The translations under genes and the position numbers were made by a program. A stretch of DNA of 64,000 bases from Diaporthe sp. PMI_573 (lineage: Eukaryota; Ascomycota; Sordariomycetes; Diaporthales; Diaporthaceae). Of the stretch, positions 32,835-42,112 are shown piece by piece. The notes beneath the pieces are model-generated. The model did no database searches, was not told the origin of the DNA, and saw only the letters and a program-made list of their open reading frames with translations. The DNA is taken from NCBI GenBank assembly GCA_021399435.1, contig JAJTUP010000032.1, forward strand, positions 744,001 through 808,000, given 5' to 3'. Numbering within the stretch: position 1 is the stretch's first letter; each line of letters opens with the position of its first letter.

Positions 32835-34062
32835 AAAATACCCGCTGTATAAGGCAAGCAAAGACGCTATCATCTATACGGAAAGGCCGCTCTCCAGTCG
32901 CCCGCTTACTACGCTGCTATATCGTTGAATCCAACCCTCAAGAATCAGTGGTACCATCAGGTTTGGAATGAGAGCGATGATAAGCGTGCCTGGATCCTGG
33001 CAGCGGTTGGGGCTGTCAAAGAGCTGTGGATTGAGGAATATCGAGGAAAGTTTGCTGGCGGAGCCCCAGTTCCTACTCACATCTCTAAGGCGCCGGAATT
33101 AAAGGAGAAATCGTTCACCTCAGTTCGGAATCACAAGCGGCTTAAACTACGCCAGTCCGATGCTAAATTAAGTCATGAACTACCCTCGGTGGACCACTAC
33201 AACGAGTTTATCACCACTGACGTTATCGGCCTTAAGGATGACGAAGAATTCGATCCCATTCAGTACTGGAATGAGCGCTACCACTCGCAGACGGACCTAG
33301 CTCGTATGGCGCTGGACGTGTTGGCCGTGCCTCCCATGTCGGATGAGTGTGAGCGCTTATTTAGCAGTGCCAAGCTCCTCCTTACGGATCGTCGTTCACG
33401 ACTTCGGATGGACGTAATCGAAGCCAGCGAGTGCCTACGGGCTTGGTATGGACGCCCAGAGCGGAAGGCATTTGATAACTCCAGTATCGGCTTGATGGAA
33501 GACGAAGCAAAGGGTGAGGCTGGGACTAGTGGGCGGGGTGCGGCAGGGGAAGAAGACGGCGGTAGAGATGACGGTAGTAAGGAGTCAAATATATTGGAGA
33601 ACACTGCTGGTTAGCATACTTAATGGGCTCAGGGTTTAGCTAGTATCATGGGATCTTGTGTCGCAATTTCTGATGGATCTGGGTCGTAGGATAAAGGCTC
33701 TTTATTTTTTCTCTCTGACGACTGAAAAGAGGTCGGTTTCTTATTCATAAGGTCAATACGGCCGCCAGGACCGTTGTGTTGAACTTGCATTTTGGGAAAC
33801 AGAAGGTAGCTGATACCAACCCCTGACTGGAAGATCTTCCTTCCGGTTGATCAATTGTATGACGTTTTGGTCTGTTGGATGTGACATCTTGTTCTACATT
33901 ATATATCCTCGACGTTTATTCAGCGGTTTACTAATCGTCCCAAAAGGGTAAAAATATGATCTGGATCAGTTCTGGATATCCAGGAGGCAGCATGCCTTCG
34001 CCCCTGGACTGGATTGGATCGACCCTCGGATCCAGCTCCAATCCAATCCAATAAGATCACTG
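32835..34062 (+). mobile_element. hAT element 3' half (dimerisation domain and terminal repeat)
   Basis: The plus-strand frame reads SPAYYAAISLNPTLKNQW, EFDPIQYWNERYHSQTDLA, MALDVLAVPPMSDECERLF and SSAKLLLTDRRSRLRMDVIE, the hAT C-terminal dimerisation region, with a stop at 33614. Downstream, a terminus with CCAATCC motifs ends in a CACTG at 34058-34062, which read inward is CAGTGATCTTATTGGATTGG. The same terminus closes the hAT at 48763. The BED finger and most of the catalytic region are missing. Left of 32835 lies the secreted-protein gene, so the element is truncated there. Confidence 0.85.
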
Positions 34063-34702
34063 AACTAGGTCAGGATGGGCACGAATCCTAGAGGACAACA
34101 ATGGTATAAATGGCTTGCTCCATTTTCACACCCATTGGGGAGTCATTCCTATCGAGGTCGAACTAGAAGGCGAGAAGAGTCACTATTTCCTGGTTCAATT
34201 ATTTGACGCTTCTACTTATCAAGTTCGGCATTTCGAGTTCCTCACCCCTGTTGCCACCGTCCAGGGATATGGTCAGTGGTCGGCCGAGGAGGATGAAACG
34301 CTGATTCAGCTCAGGAGAGAGGGCTTGAACAGCCAGGAGATCCACGATTCAAGACGCCTTGATGACCGTTCAGTGAGTGCTATCACGTCAAGAACCAAGG
34401 CTCTGAGCAGTCGCACCCGCGAAAATCTGCTTCTTTTCGCCTGGAGCCATCATTCCGAGGAATTCTGCAGCCATGAACCAATAAGCGGAGAAAGGATATC
34501 TTCTGATGAGAAAAGTTCTCGCATCACCCAGTCTCCAGCCCAAGTATATAAGTTCGTCTTAGACAGCCATAGCCAAATTCCGGGGCTACAAGCAGACCCA
34601 GGCCCTCAACAAAACGCTCAAGCTGGTGCGATTGCGCCCTGCACTGCCCTACGCCATGACTTGGTATGGGTAAACGAGAAAAACACTGCTGCAGAGACCT
34701 AA
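34063..34702 (+). pseudogene. SANT/Myb-like domain protein, 5'-truncated
   Basis: The open frame begins immediately after the hAT terminus and lacks an ATG before the first domain. It reads THWGVIPIEVELEGEKSHYF and FEFLTPVATVQGYGQWSAEE. A SANT/Myb-like helix set follows (GQWSAEEDETLIQLRREGL, SQEIHDSRRLDDRSVSAITS). Such domains bind DNA or chromatin, and in many fungal proteins of this type they are otherwise uncharacterised. The C-terminal part is Ser/Gln-rich and stops at 34702. The start was probably removed by, or lies on the other side of, the hAT insertion. Confidence 0.5.
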
Positions 34703-34993
34703 ATGAGGCGGGGCATGCTAGTCTGTCAGGGACTGAAGTCACAATAACGAGGAAGGCCCACAGGGCCACTATTCTGACCCACTTATATGGCTATATAGGG
34801 GCTTCCACGCTGCTCGGAAGCCCTGAGGAACCGTGGCTGACAAATAATTAACGTGATTACACCGACTAACATGCCGCTGTATGCTACTATTCCCACACAC
34901 TCGAGGGCACCAAATAAGCACTATTAGAGCCAAGTGTTGCCAAACGTTGCCCACGATGCCCACGATGCCCACGTCGTCGCCCACGTGACCCAG

Positions 34994-35584
34994 CTAGTCG
35001 AATAGTAAGTCAACAATGCCGGGCATTACGGCGACGATCTCGTCCTGCGTTTCCTTGGCGCCCTCGCCGCCCTCGGCACCGTCACTGCCGTTACCGCCGT
35101 CGCCGTTGTCGCCGTCGATATCGCCAGCCGTTAGGTCTACGCATGGCAGCTGGTTGACAGTCCTCTGTGCCCCCGTCCGCTGCCTCTTAGCCGCTGGCCG
35201 TGAGCTTGAGGGTGAAGCCGCCGGCGACCATTTGCAGTCGGCTTTAATCGTTGTGGCGTTGCTTTTTGTAGCGGTCGTGGGGCGCTGTGTACCTCGGCTG
35301 CATACCAATATCTTTCTGTTGGGCTTTGCACTATGGGACACCGTCAGCCATCCAGCACTGCTCGTCGCCTTGTCTAAATCAGCCTTGAGGTCCGTATAGG
35401 TGTCGTAACCGTCGTTGAAGAGTTTCAGAAAGGGAGGAGGGTTAGAAAGTGCTGGGCGGCGATGGTTTGTGGCGGTGATGTTGGAGCTTCCATTTAGCAC
35501 AGTCCGCCTGTCACATCGCCTCAAGTCCCTTCCTAGTACGAGCGGGACAACAGTGAAGACCCCTACCAAATCCGTGATATGCAT
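34994..35584 (-). pseudogene. MULE-like transposase with internal deletion
   Basis: A 196-codon ATG ORF. The segment FLKLFNDGYDTYTDLKADLD then GWLTVSHSAKPNRKILVCSR and TTIKADCKW resembles the N-terminal FAR1/WRKY-like DNA-binding module of fungal Mutator-like transposases. It passes abruptly into a Ser/Pro, KRQRTGAQ and Gly/Asp-rich tail like a transposase C-terminus, with no DDE core between. This suggests a non-autonomous deletion derivative. It lacks any recognised catalytic residue, and terminal repeats were not found. The family assignment is tentative. Confidence 0.4.
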
Positions 35585-35961
35585 TCCTAGTAGACATCAG
35601 GCACATCCAAGCGTATTCCCCCAGCCCTTGATGGCTTGGGGGTTAATGAGCAGCCCAGCAGCAGTTCACAGCGGGCTCGGCAACATGAACAGGTGCAATT
35701 GGAGCCCATCCCTTCCGCCGCTGCGCTGCCTATTTTCTCCAACACTGTCCAGTGTTGGAGTCCAGGGTCAAGCACATTTTGACGCTAGACTGAGTAAGCA
35801 AGCCTCCTACAAATCAAATGCCCCCTTCCCCTCTCCCGAACTCGAAGAAAATAATTTGATTTGTCACTCCTCATCATCTTTTTCCGATCTGAGTCCTGTC
35901 TGGACTTCGGTACTGTACAATTCGCTTTGTCCTTAATCAGTCTGGCCGAGCTTAACATATC
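35585..35961. other. Intergenic, contains a perfect palindrome
   Basis: No gene is supported. An 11-bp stem with a 2-nt loop at 35737-35760 is listed separately. The overlapping ORFs here show no motif. Confidence 0.35.
35737..35760. repeat. Perfect 11-bp-stem palindrome
   Basis: CTCCAACACTG and CAGTGTTGGAG are separated by two bases. The inner halves begin CAGTG, like hAT termini, so this may be two abutting hAT ends or a transposon footprint. It is also compatible with a chance hairpin. Confidence 0.5.
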
Positions 35962-36411
35962 ATGCCGTCCGCCAATTACAAACCAGAAGGTTCTTCAAGG
36001 TGAGTGGCCCATGGTCCTGAAAAAAAGCCAACAGCTAGCAAAATCTATCTTCTCGCTCCAGCTGAATCTCAATGGATGGCAGTGGCTCAAGACAACATTC
36101 CGACACCCGAAAATGCTGCGACCGAAATTTCTCTACCACCAGCAACCTGCGACGACATCAACGTGAACAACATGAAAAAAAACGAATCTATTCAATGCCT
36201 AACCTGTGGGCGTGAATTCACGAGGCAGAGCAATCTGAATAAACACCAGCAAAATCGCCAGTGTGAATCTAATGTCGGAATGGAGGAAGAAATCGTTTTG
36301 GAGCCCTTCGAATGCTTTGGTTGTGGCATGCGCTTCGAGACAAAACCCGAGCGCAACAAACATATCTCTCAGCGCCAGTGCTGTGAGAATGGCACCATCT
36401 TTGTCGGATAG
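35962..36411 (+). CDS. Small protein with two CCHC-type zinc fingers
   Basis: Exon 1 is 35962-35999. A short 39-nt intron (36000-36038, GTGAGT...CTAG) joins to exon 2, 36039-36411, giving 136 aa. Without the intron the ATG frame stops at once. The second exon reads KIYLLAPAESQWMAVAQDN and then two fingers of the same spacing: CLTCGREFTRQSNLNKHQ ending in Cys, and CFGCGMRFETKPERNKHI ending in Cys (C-x2-C-x12-H-x6-C). The fingers look like C2H2 fingers with the last His replaced by Cys. DNA binding is plausible. The intron is below the usual minimum size, so the start is uncertain. Confidence 0.5.
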
Positions 36412-37574
36412 TGGTTGTATTCTCACGGCAGCACAACCCTGTGGGGAAGTGTTCGCTCCACGAGGTTCCTCGACCTGGGCGTAAGGAGGAGGGGCGTCAT
36501 TGATGTCCACAACCTATGATCTGTTAATTACGGCTCATATTGATGTCTGCGGATAATATAGTCTTACCATTGTGATTAATATCACCGATAGAAAGTCGCC
36601 AAGTACGTTAGTCAAAATCTTAAATGTCGAGTCGTTGTGCAGATTAGCTGAGAAGAGGAATATAGATTTAGAAGAGAGGGTAATTGTAGACCTTCTAAGC
36701 CACGTACTTAAGTTAAAGCGAGAATTACACCAGAAAATACTGTACTTTCAAATGTCTCTAGTTTCTTAACAGGTAGGTGGCTTGCGCATGTGGACTACGT
36801 CTGTTCCCTCATGCTACTGTATGATACTAAAATAAATTTAAGGCTTGCACTATAGACAGTAATAAACGGGAATATTGAGAATCAGCATAGTTGCAATAAA
36901 TATATTTTAGACGCCTTATGGCATCAACGGCCACGATTTTACAGACTAGATTTTGATTCTCACCTGGTAGCAAATGGTAGAGCAGGAACTGAGCCGGTTT
37001 CTCCATTTTCATTCTCTTCATCGCCAAATTTCTCTAAGTTCTCCTTCCAGACCCTCATATTACCTGTCCTTTTGTTTATACCCCCACCGGACTCGGTTCT
37101 CTGAAAGTTGGAACTTTTAGCTCTTGCAGGACTTTCGAAGATTCGAGGTGTTAATTTTCGAACAAGGCAGAAGTACAATGCAGATTCAAGACTACCTGCT
37201 CAGTCATTCGCGCAAGTCTCCGATCAACTGTCAGAGTTGCAAAAGAAATAAACAAAGAGTACAGCACAGTACATTTCCAAGTGTGTCCTTTTAGCCGAGT
37301 TTCTAATGAGGCACCATACTTCATAAAGCACTCCCGGGCTTATTTTAGAGCCAGGAGTGACTTGCCGGACATGATTTAATGCAATGCCGAGGTCGGACCA
37401 GGGTATAAACAAAGAGTAAAATACATACTATAAGGGAACCCTCCTGTTCTGGTGCTGTGTAGTACTACGCCGTTAGGCGCCTGGGTAATTTACGTCTCAT
37501 AAGGTTGCTTACGCCAACCCGATTCACCATTCCTCAACTTATCTTTTTACACGTTGAGGGACGCCGTCCTGATA
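36412..37574. other. AT-rich intergenic region
   Basis: No recognised gene. A 65-codon plus-strand ORF at 36572-36769 has a helical, charged composition but no homology that I know. The end contains the promoter of the GST-kappa-like gene. Confidence 0.35.
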
Positions 37575-38464
37575 ATGAAGATCACATTTTATGTCGACGT
37601 CGTTTCTCCCTTCGCTTACATAGCCTACTATGTTCTCAGGGTATGGCGGTTGCTTGATTTAAGCTTCTGGACCGCAAAGCTATCCCTAATTTACTCACGC
37701 GTGTTATAGCACGATCCAGTCTTCAAAGGCTGTCAAATCACATACATACCAATCTTCCTTGGTGGACTTTTCAAAAAGACTGGCAACACGTCACCTATTC
37801 AAATTAGAAGTTGGTTGACTTCGCCGTAGCCATTGACACTCAAGACTGCCTCCCCCAACGATCTCTGCTTGACGGAAGATGGGAGATGAAAGGATTGTAT
37901 GCAGAGATCGGCTCGGCTGACTTAGAAAATGTGCCACAGACAAAGACAGATGGATTGATAACGAGCGCCTCCGGTGGGCCAGGTATTTCAATGTTCCAAT
38001 CGTGACTGATGTCCCCGAGGGCTTCCCGGCGAACACACTGCACATCATGCGAATTGTCTGCGCGCTCGGCCGCCTCGCCTGCTCCGACCAGCCGCCGACA
38101 TCATCCCCATCACAGCCTTCCCAAGAAGCCGTCATCAGAGCCCTTGACGCCTTTTTCGACATCTACTGGGCCAGGGGCCATAACATTACCGAGAAGGATG
38201 TCACGGCTGAAGTACTCATGCGTGTTGGGGGGAAGGATTTTGGCAACGTGTCCCGACTGGCAGCCGGCGAGGCCAAGATGATCCTCGCTGAGAACACGGA
38301 CCGCGCATTCGCAGACGGGGCATTTGGGTTGCCATGGTTCGCTTGTGAAAATGATCGCGGTGAAAGGGAGGGGGTTCTGGGGCGTGGATCACCTAAGCGT
38401 GGTGCTGGACTTCTTTGAGCTGGAGAAGCCGGCTGGGAAAAGTGGGTGGAGGGCAATGCTTTAG
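37575..38464 (+). pseudogene. GST-kappa/DsbA-like protein with a one-base insertion
   Basis: Exons are 37575-37640, 37710-37809 and 37940-38464. Introns are 69 and 130 nt, the second with a CTGACTT branch. The thioredoxin-like fold motif is MKITFYVDVVSPFAYIAYYV (the active-site Ser in VSPF), then CQITYIPIFLGGLFKKTG and NERLRWARYFNVP. The helical insert and final FADGAFGLPWFACENDRGE are typical of kappa-class GST and HCCA isomerase. After ERE an extra G in the run 38370-38374 shifts frame; with one G removed the expected end GFWGVDHLSVVLDFFELEK follows, stopping at 38462-38464. As it stands translation ends at 38418 with a wrong tail. The lesion could be genuine or a homopolymer read error. 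Confidence 0.85.
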
Positions 38465-39259
38465 TTGTTATCGTTGGGCTGTGGCCTACTTGGGCTTGAG
38501 TCGCGCCGGTTTCCGCCCTATAGAGTGTAGAGTGTTCGAACAGATGGATATCTGCGCCTTGAATGATGAGATATGTTGAAAAATGCAACTTTGGAAAAGC
38601 TGCGCAAAGACTCAAGGAGCAGATAAAAACGGAGGATCATAATGCACCGGAGTGGCGCAAACGCTCGGTGAGGAACCAGGGTCGTTTTGTGGCTGAACTC
38701 TCGCTAGGCTAAATGTGCTGCGGTCCTTTGCGTAAAATACCGGTCCACTTTTCATTCAACACAAGTGCATGCCTTCACCTTTGAAGAGTGCCTTACACCC
38801 AAGCGTACGCAAGTGCGTGCACACAAGTCATTCTGGGAGAGTCCGCAGACCACATCACTACTTGGTAATGGATGTATTTAAGGATTGGCAGTCCCTTTGT
38901 ATCCTACATGCTGTTAATATTGGTTTTGTCGGGTTCCCTCCGCGGTCATTCTCGTGAATGATGTCTTCAACGTCCTTAGAATATGTCGCAGATGAGGCCG
39001 GTAAGACAACACAGCAAACACATTCTGATTTTCAACTAGCCGATGAGAATAGCTTGAAACATGAGCAAATGATATATTATGCAGGCTTATACGACGGCTT
39101 TTTAACTCCTACTGTCGCGAATAATCTCTACTGGAAAGCCTCGCAGGCACTGCTGGTCTTCCTTCTGCACATATCTGAATACAAACGTTTACCCCCTACT
39201 TGCGTACCACACTGTTTAAGAATGTCATAATGCATTAGAATTGGAATCTTCATAACAAG
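38465..39259. other. Intergenic region with a doubtful 90-codon ORF
   Basis: A plus-strand ATG ORF at 38958-39230 has no recognisable domain. Otherwise this is the convergent 3' flank of the GST-kappa and PD-(D/E)XK-like genes. Confidence 0.3.
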
Positions 39260-40894
39260 TTATCTCTTCACCCGTTTCCTACGTGAATGATGACTATCAT
39301 CAGGCCCTGGTTCAGGTGATGTAGATGGCATCTCAGCTCTCCACCGTTTCCTCGTCGTCGGCCGCAATAAGGGCTGCTCATCGATAGCATGGATCCATGC
39401 GGCCTTGTCTACAAGCCTGACCACCTCGGTATATGGGATTGCCATCAGATCCGCACCCTCTCCATCATAAGCACTGTCCTCGTCATCCACGGGGTCCGCA
39501 AGCTCAGACAGCCTCAGCTCCAGCGTCTTCCCCTGCCGAGCAGCTTCGCGGACATCAAGATTCCGTAGATCATGCTTTGCCACGAAGGTAATCTCCTCGC
39601 CCGACGCCGTAGGGTGGCACCGGAACAGATTCAACGTTATGCCATAAGGTGGCAGCCGATTTTGGTAGTCCTGGGGTTGGGGACCCGACAATAGGCGCTC
39701 ATATATCTGCTGGCGGACCTCTGGGTCTTTGTACTCAATGTCAAGACAGACCACGATACGGCATTTTCCCTCGCTGCCATAGATGTAGCTTCTCGCACGG
39801 TCAAACGGAAGCGGGTGGGAAAAGCCGACCTCGATGATAATAACAGGCATATTAGGCTCGTCATTGGTGTAGATGCAGGCGTCTGGGTGTACTGCTTCGT
39901 ATTCCGCCCTCTCCTCGCGCCTTTCGTTGTTCCCAGACGAAGAGGATCCTTCGTGCCTGGCAGCGTGTACCGGCCGCTGGAGTGGCCTGGTCTGGGATCT
40001 TGTCCTCGGAGCGCTCGTCTGTGAAGCCGTGCTCGCCTCTTCCTTCTCCTTCTCTATCATCTGATAAAATGTGTCAGTGAACTTGCACTTGGTCCCATTG
40101 AGCGCATCGACATCTTCGCCAGTCTTGGCCTCAATTGACTCCTTAAACAATATGCCTGCGTAGTGAGCCGTCCGGTCGTGGATAATCGAGGGCATACGGA
40201 TGCAGAGTCGTGTGTGTATCTGCTTCGAGTCGTCGTAGACGTGGATAAAGTCGTACCGGACGGAGTCCAGCGCCCAGCTGCCCAGGTCGTAGAGGTCCTC
40301 GACGGACTCGATAGTCAGAAGGTCTTGTTGTAGGAGCTGCAGATACGACGATACAGAGAACCGCCGGTGCGCGTTTTGGTCCTCGAACACTCCGCGGACC
40401 AACGGGTCGTAACCGTGCTCCTTCTCCTGTCCCAGGAGCCACCAAAGCAGTTGGTATTCTTGAGCCGTGATATCGATTTCCACAACCTCGGCGTCCTCTG
40501 TTGCTCCTCGCACTCGGCGTCGCGGGTGCCGTAACCGCTCGAACTGCTGGAGCGCAGCCCGTATCGAAGACGGCAGTGACACAGCAGCAGCCTTGCTTTC
40601 TCGTGCCGCGATTTCGTCGTCGCGGCCGCAGGCGTCACCGTGGCCGTCTTCCTCTGCGGGAAGCGAGGGAGTGGTCGAGCAGAATGACGCCGTGTGGTAA
40701 TCGTCGGCGTCGTCGGTCGGTGAGGCTGGCGAGGAGGAACCAGTAGGTCGGGCGAGGTCGGCGTCGAGGTTGTGGACGTTGGCGTCGGCGAATGAGCCTC
40801 CCTCTGCTTGTCTGTATGTGAGCCCTCTTTCTTTCCTCAGCAATTCTGGCGATGACATCGCTTCGATTCGACTTCGCTCTGGTTTGATGTTCAT
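39260..40894 (-). CDS. PD-(D/E)XK-like fungal protein
   Basis: A 544-aa intron-free ORF. The ATG at 40894 (MNIKPERSRIEA) is chosen since the longer frame begins with TTG at 41062. The N-terminal 150 residues are Ser/Asp-rich. A helical region (EYQLLWWLLGQEKEHGYDP, DLYDLGSWALDSVRYDF) follows. Then comes a restriction-endonuclease-like core: HPDACIYTNDEPNMPVIIIE then VGFSHPLPFDRARSYI and CRIVVCLDIEY. The PD and Glu are kept, but the usual Lys two residues after Glu is Gly, so catalysis is uncertain. The C-terminus is basic (RRKRVKR), a likely nuclear signal. The upstream 41063-41300 resembles the leader of the copia gag at 21857, so this gene sits where gag would be. The function is unknown. 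Confidence 0.65.
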   Translation of the reverse strand: MNIKPERSRIEAMSSPELLRKERGLTYRQAEGGSFADANVHNLDADLARPTGSSSPASPTDDADDYHTASFCSTTPSLPAEEDGHGDACGRDDEIAARESKAAAVSLPSSIRAALQQFERLRHPRRRVRGATEDAEVVEIDITAQEYQLLWWLLGQEKEHGYDPLVRGVFEDQNAHRRFSVSSYLQLLQQDLLTIESVEDLYDLGSWALDSVRYDFIHVYDDSKQIHTRLCIRMPSIIHDRTAHYAGILFKESIEAKTGEDVDALNGTKCKFTDTFYQMIEKEKEEASTASQTSAPRTRSQTRPLQRPVHAARHEGSSSSGNNERREERAEYEAVHPDACIYTNDEPNMPVIIIEVGFSHPLPFDRARSYIYGSEGKCRIVVCLDIEYKDPEVRQQIYERLLSGPQPQDYQNRLPPYGITLNLFRCHPTASGEEITFVAKHDLRNLDVREAARQGKTLELRLSELADPVDDEDSAYDGEGADLMAIPYTEVVRLVDKAAWIHAIDEQPLLRPTTRKRWRAEMPSTSPEPGPDDSHHSRRKRVKR

Positions 40895-41062
40895 TGTGGT
40901 GGACGAAGTTGATGCTGCGGAGGCCCATAACCTCGGGAGGCTGGTGTAGACGTTGGCCGTCTGTCGGCAAGCTACTGCAGCAGGCCGGCATGGCGCCAAG
41001 CAACCGCAGCGCTTACAGGGGCATTTAGCGCCAATCGATATTGGTACCCAAGCCTGAGCCAA

Positions 41063-41300
41063 TGTGATCTGAGACGGCCCATGTGGACATGAATATGAAA
41101 TTGTCAGATTCTACGGTCCTGTTGATGATGGGACGTGATCTTAGGAACTTGTAGATGGGTTGTGCACTGTGTGTGTATTGATGTCTATCTATCCGCGCCT
41201 GGCTCCAGTCCCCTCTTCAAGGGGCTGGTTTTGCCTCCGCCGCGGATCACGTGATCCCTTCTGGGGGGCGGTCCGCTGTCGACGGCCCGTTTTGAGCCAT
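41063..41300 (-). other. Copia-like LTR/leader remnant upstream of the PD-(D/E)XK gene
   Basis: On the minus strand the blocks CAAAACCAGCCCC, GACATCAATACACACACAGTG (split here by position), CACGTCCCAT and AATCTGACAATTT occur in the same order and spacing as before the copia gag at 21857. The palindrome GGATCACGTGATCC lies near 41245-41258. Beyond it, 41301-41589 shows a plus-strand TATAAATAG near 41360 and no gene. Confidence 0.5.
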
Positions 41301-41589
41301 ATCCTTATAGCGGTATTGACGCAGTGACAATGCTATGTCCTCTCCACAGGGCCAGAATGTATAAATAGCCCTGCTCACGGCCCAAAATTTACATAGCAAA
41401 AATCAGAACCTTCCTTCGTGTCTTCTGAGCAGACAGCTTTTGTTCAAGATGATCTCTTGACGCGGTCGCCCGCCGTTATGGCGTGACGCCGCACCCTCTC
41501 GGCGTAGGCGCTTTCCTTGGGCCTACAGACAGGCACTTGACTAGCCCACGTGTGCTCCTGTTTTAGTACTAGGGCCTAATAAACAAGAA

Positions 41590-41667
41590 ATCGATTCTAT
41601 AACTAAAGAAATAAGCAAGGAAATAAACCTTGAATTCCAAGGGGAATTAGATAGTTTGCTTGAAAAC
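41590..41667 (+). pseudogene. Copia reverse transcriptase relic, left part
   Basis: The frame reads KQEIDSITKEISKEINLEF and GELDSLLEN, the region of a copia RT before its last conserved block. It is interrupted by the Ty3 element. Removing that element and one AAAAC copy restores an unbroken frame with 47549-47733. Confidence 0.7.
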
Positions 41668-41871
41668 TGTGACGACGACGGAACCCTAACCCTGGATGGC
41701 CAGGTGGGGCATGCAAGCACGCGATCTAGCGTGCAGGCCAACGCGCTTGACTTCTCGTCGCGCCCGCGGTAAAGGCTGCGGCCTTTTCTTTCTCTTGCTT
41801 CCCTAGAGTAGAATCTTCGTCCATAGTGCCAATTCAAGGTGTTCACGCCCTCTGCAACGCTGGCCGTGACA
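41668..41871 (+). repeat. 5' LTR of the Ty3/gypsy element
   Basis: 204 bp, identical by eye to the 3' LTR. Contains the inverted TGTGAC/GTGACA ends. Confidence 0.95.
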
Positions 41872-41988
41872 CTATTCTACTCTCTCTTTACTCGCTGACC
41901 TAGCGATCAATAAATAAGGTACCCTTTTCGCTGGCTTAGCGATCAATAAATAAGCTGCCCTATTTCACGTCGTTCATACGCATCCGAC

Positions 41989-42060
41989 CGAACGACCAAC
42001 GACCAACGACCAACGACCAACGACCAACGACCAACGACCAACGACCAACGACCAACGACT
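41989..42060 (+). repeat. 7-bp tandem repeat (ACGACCA)n in the gypsy leader
   Basis: About nine or ten near-perfect units of ACGACCA between the 5' LTR and the gag ATG. Two copies of a GCGATCAATAAATAAG block lie just upstream (near 41903-41955). Such leader repeats may vary in number between copies of the element. Confidence 0.85.
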
Positions 42061-42112
42061 AATGATTGGCTAGTCGACTAACTGACACCGATCAACGACC
42101 CGGCCGACCTAG

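Noticed and set aside
40895..41062. N-terminal extension of the PD-(D/E)XK-like gene with many Cys residues
   Set aside because: It starts with TTG and no ATG precedes 40894; the Cys-rich stretch is therefore not counted as protein.
41989..42060. CRISPR-like array
   Set aside because: The units are 7 bp and contiguous with no spacers; it is a simple tandem repeat in a retrotransposon leader, and the host is a fungus.
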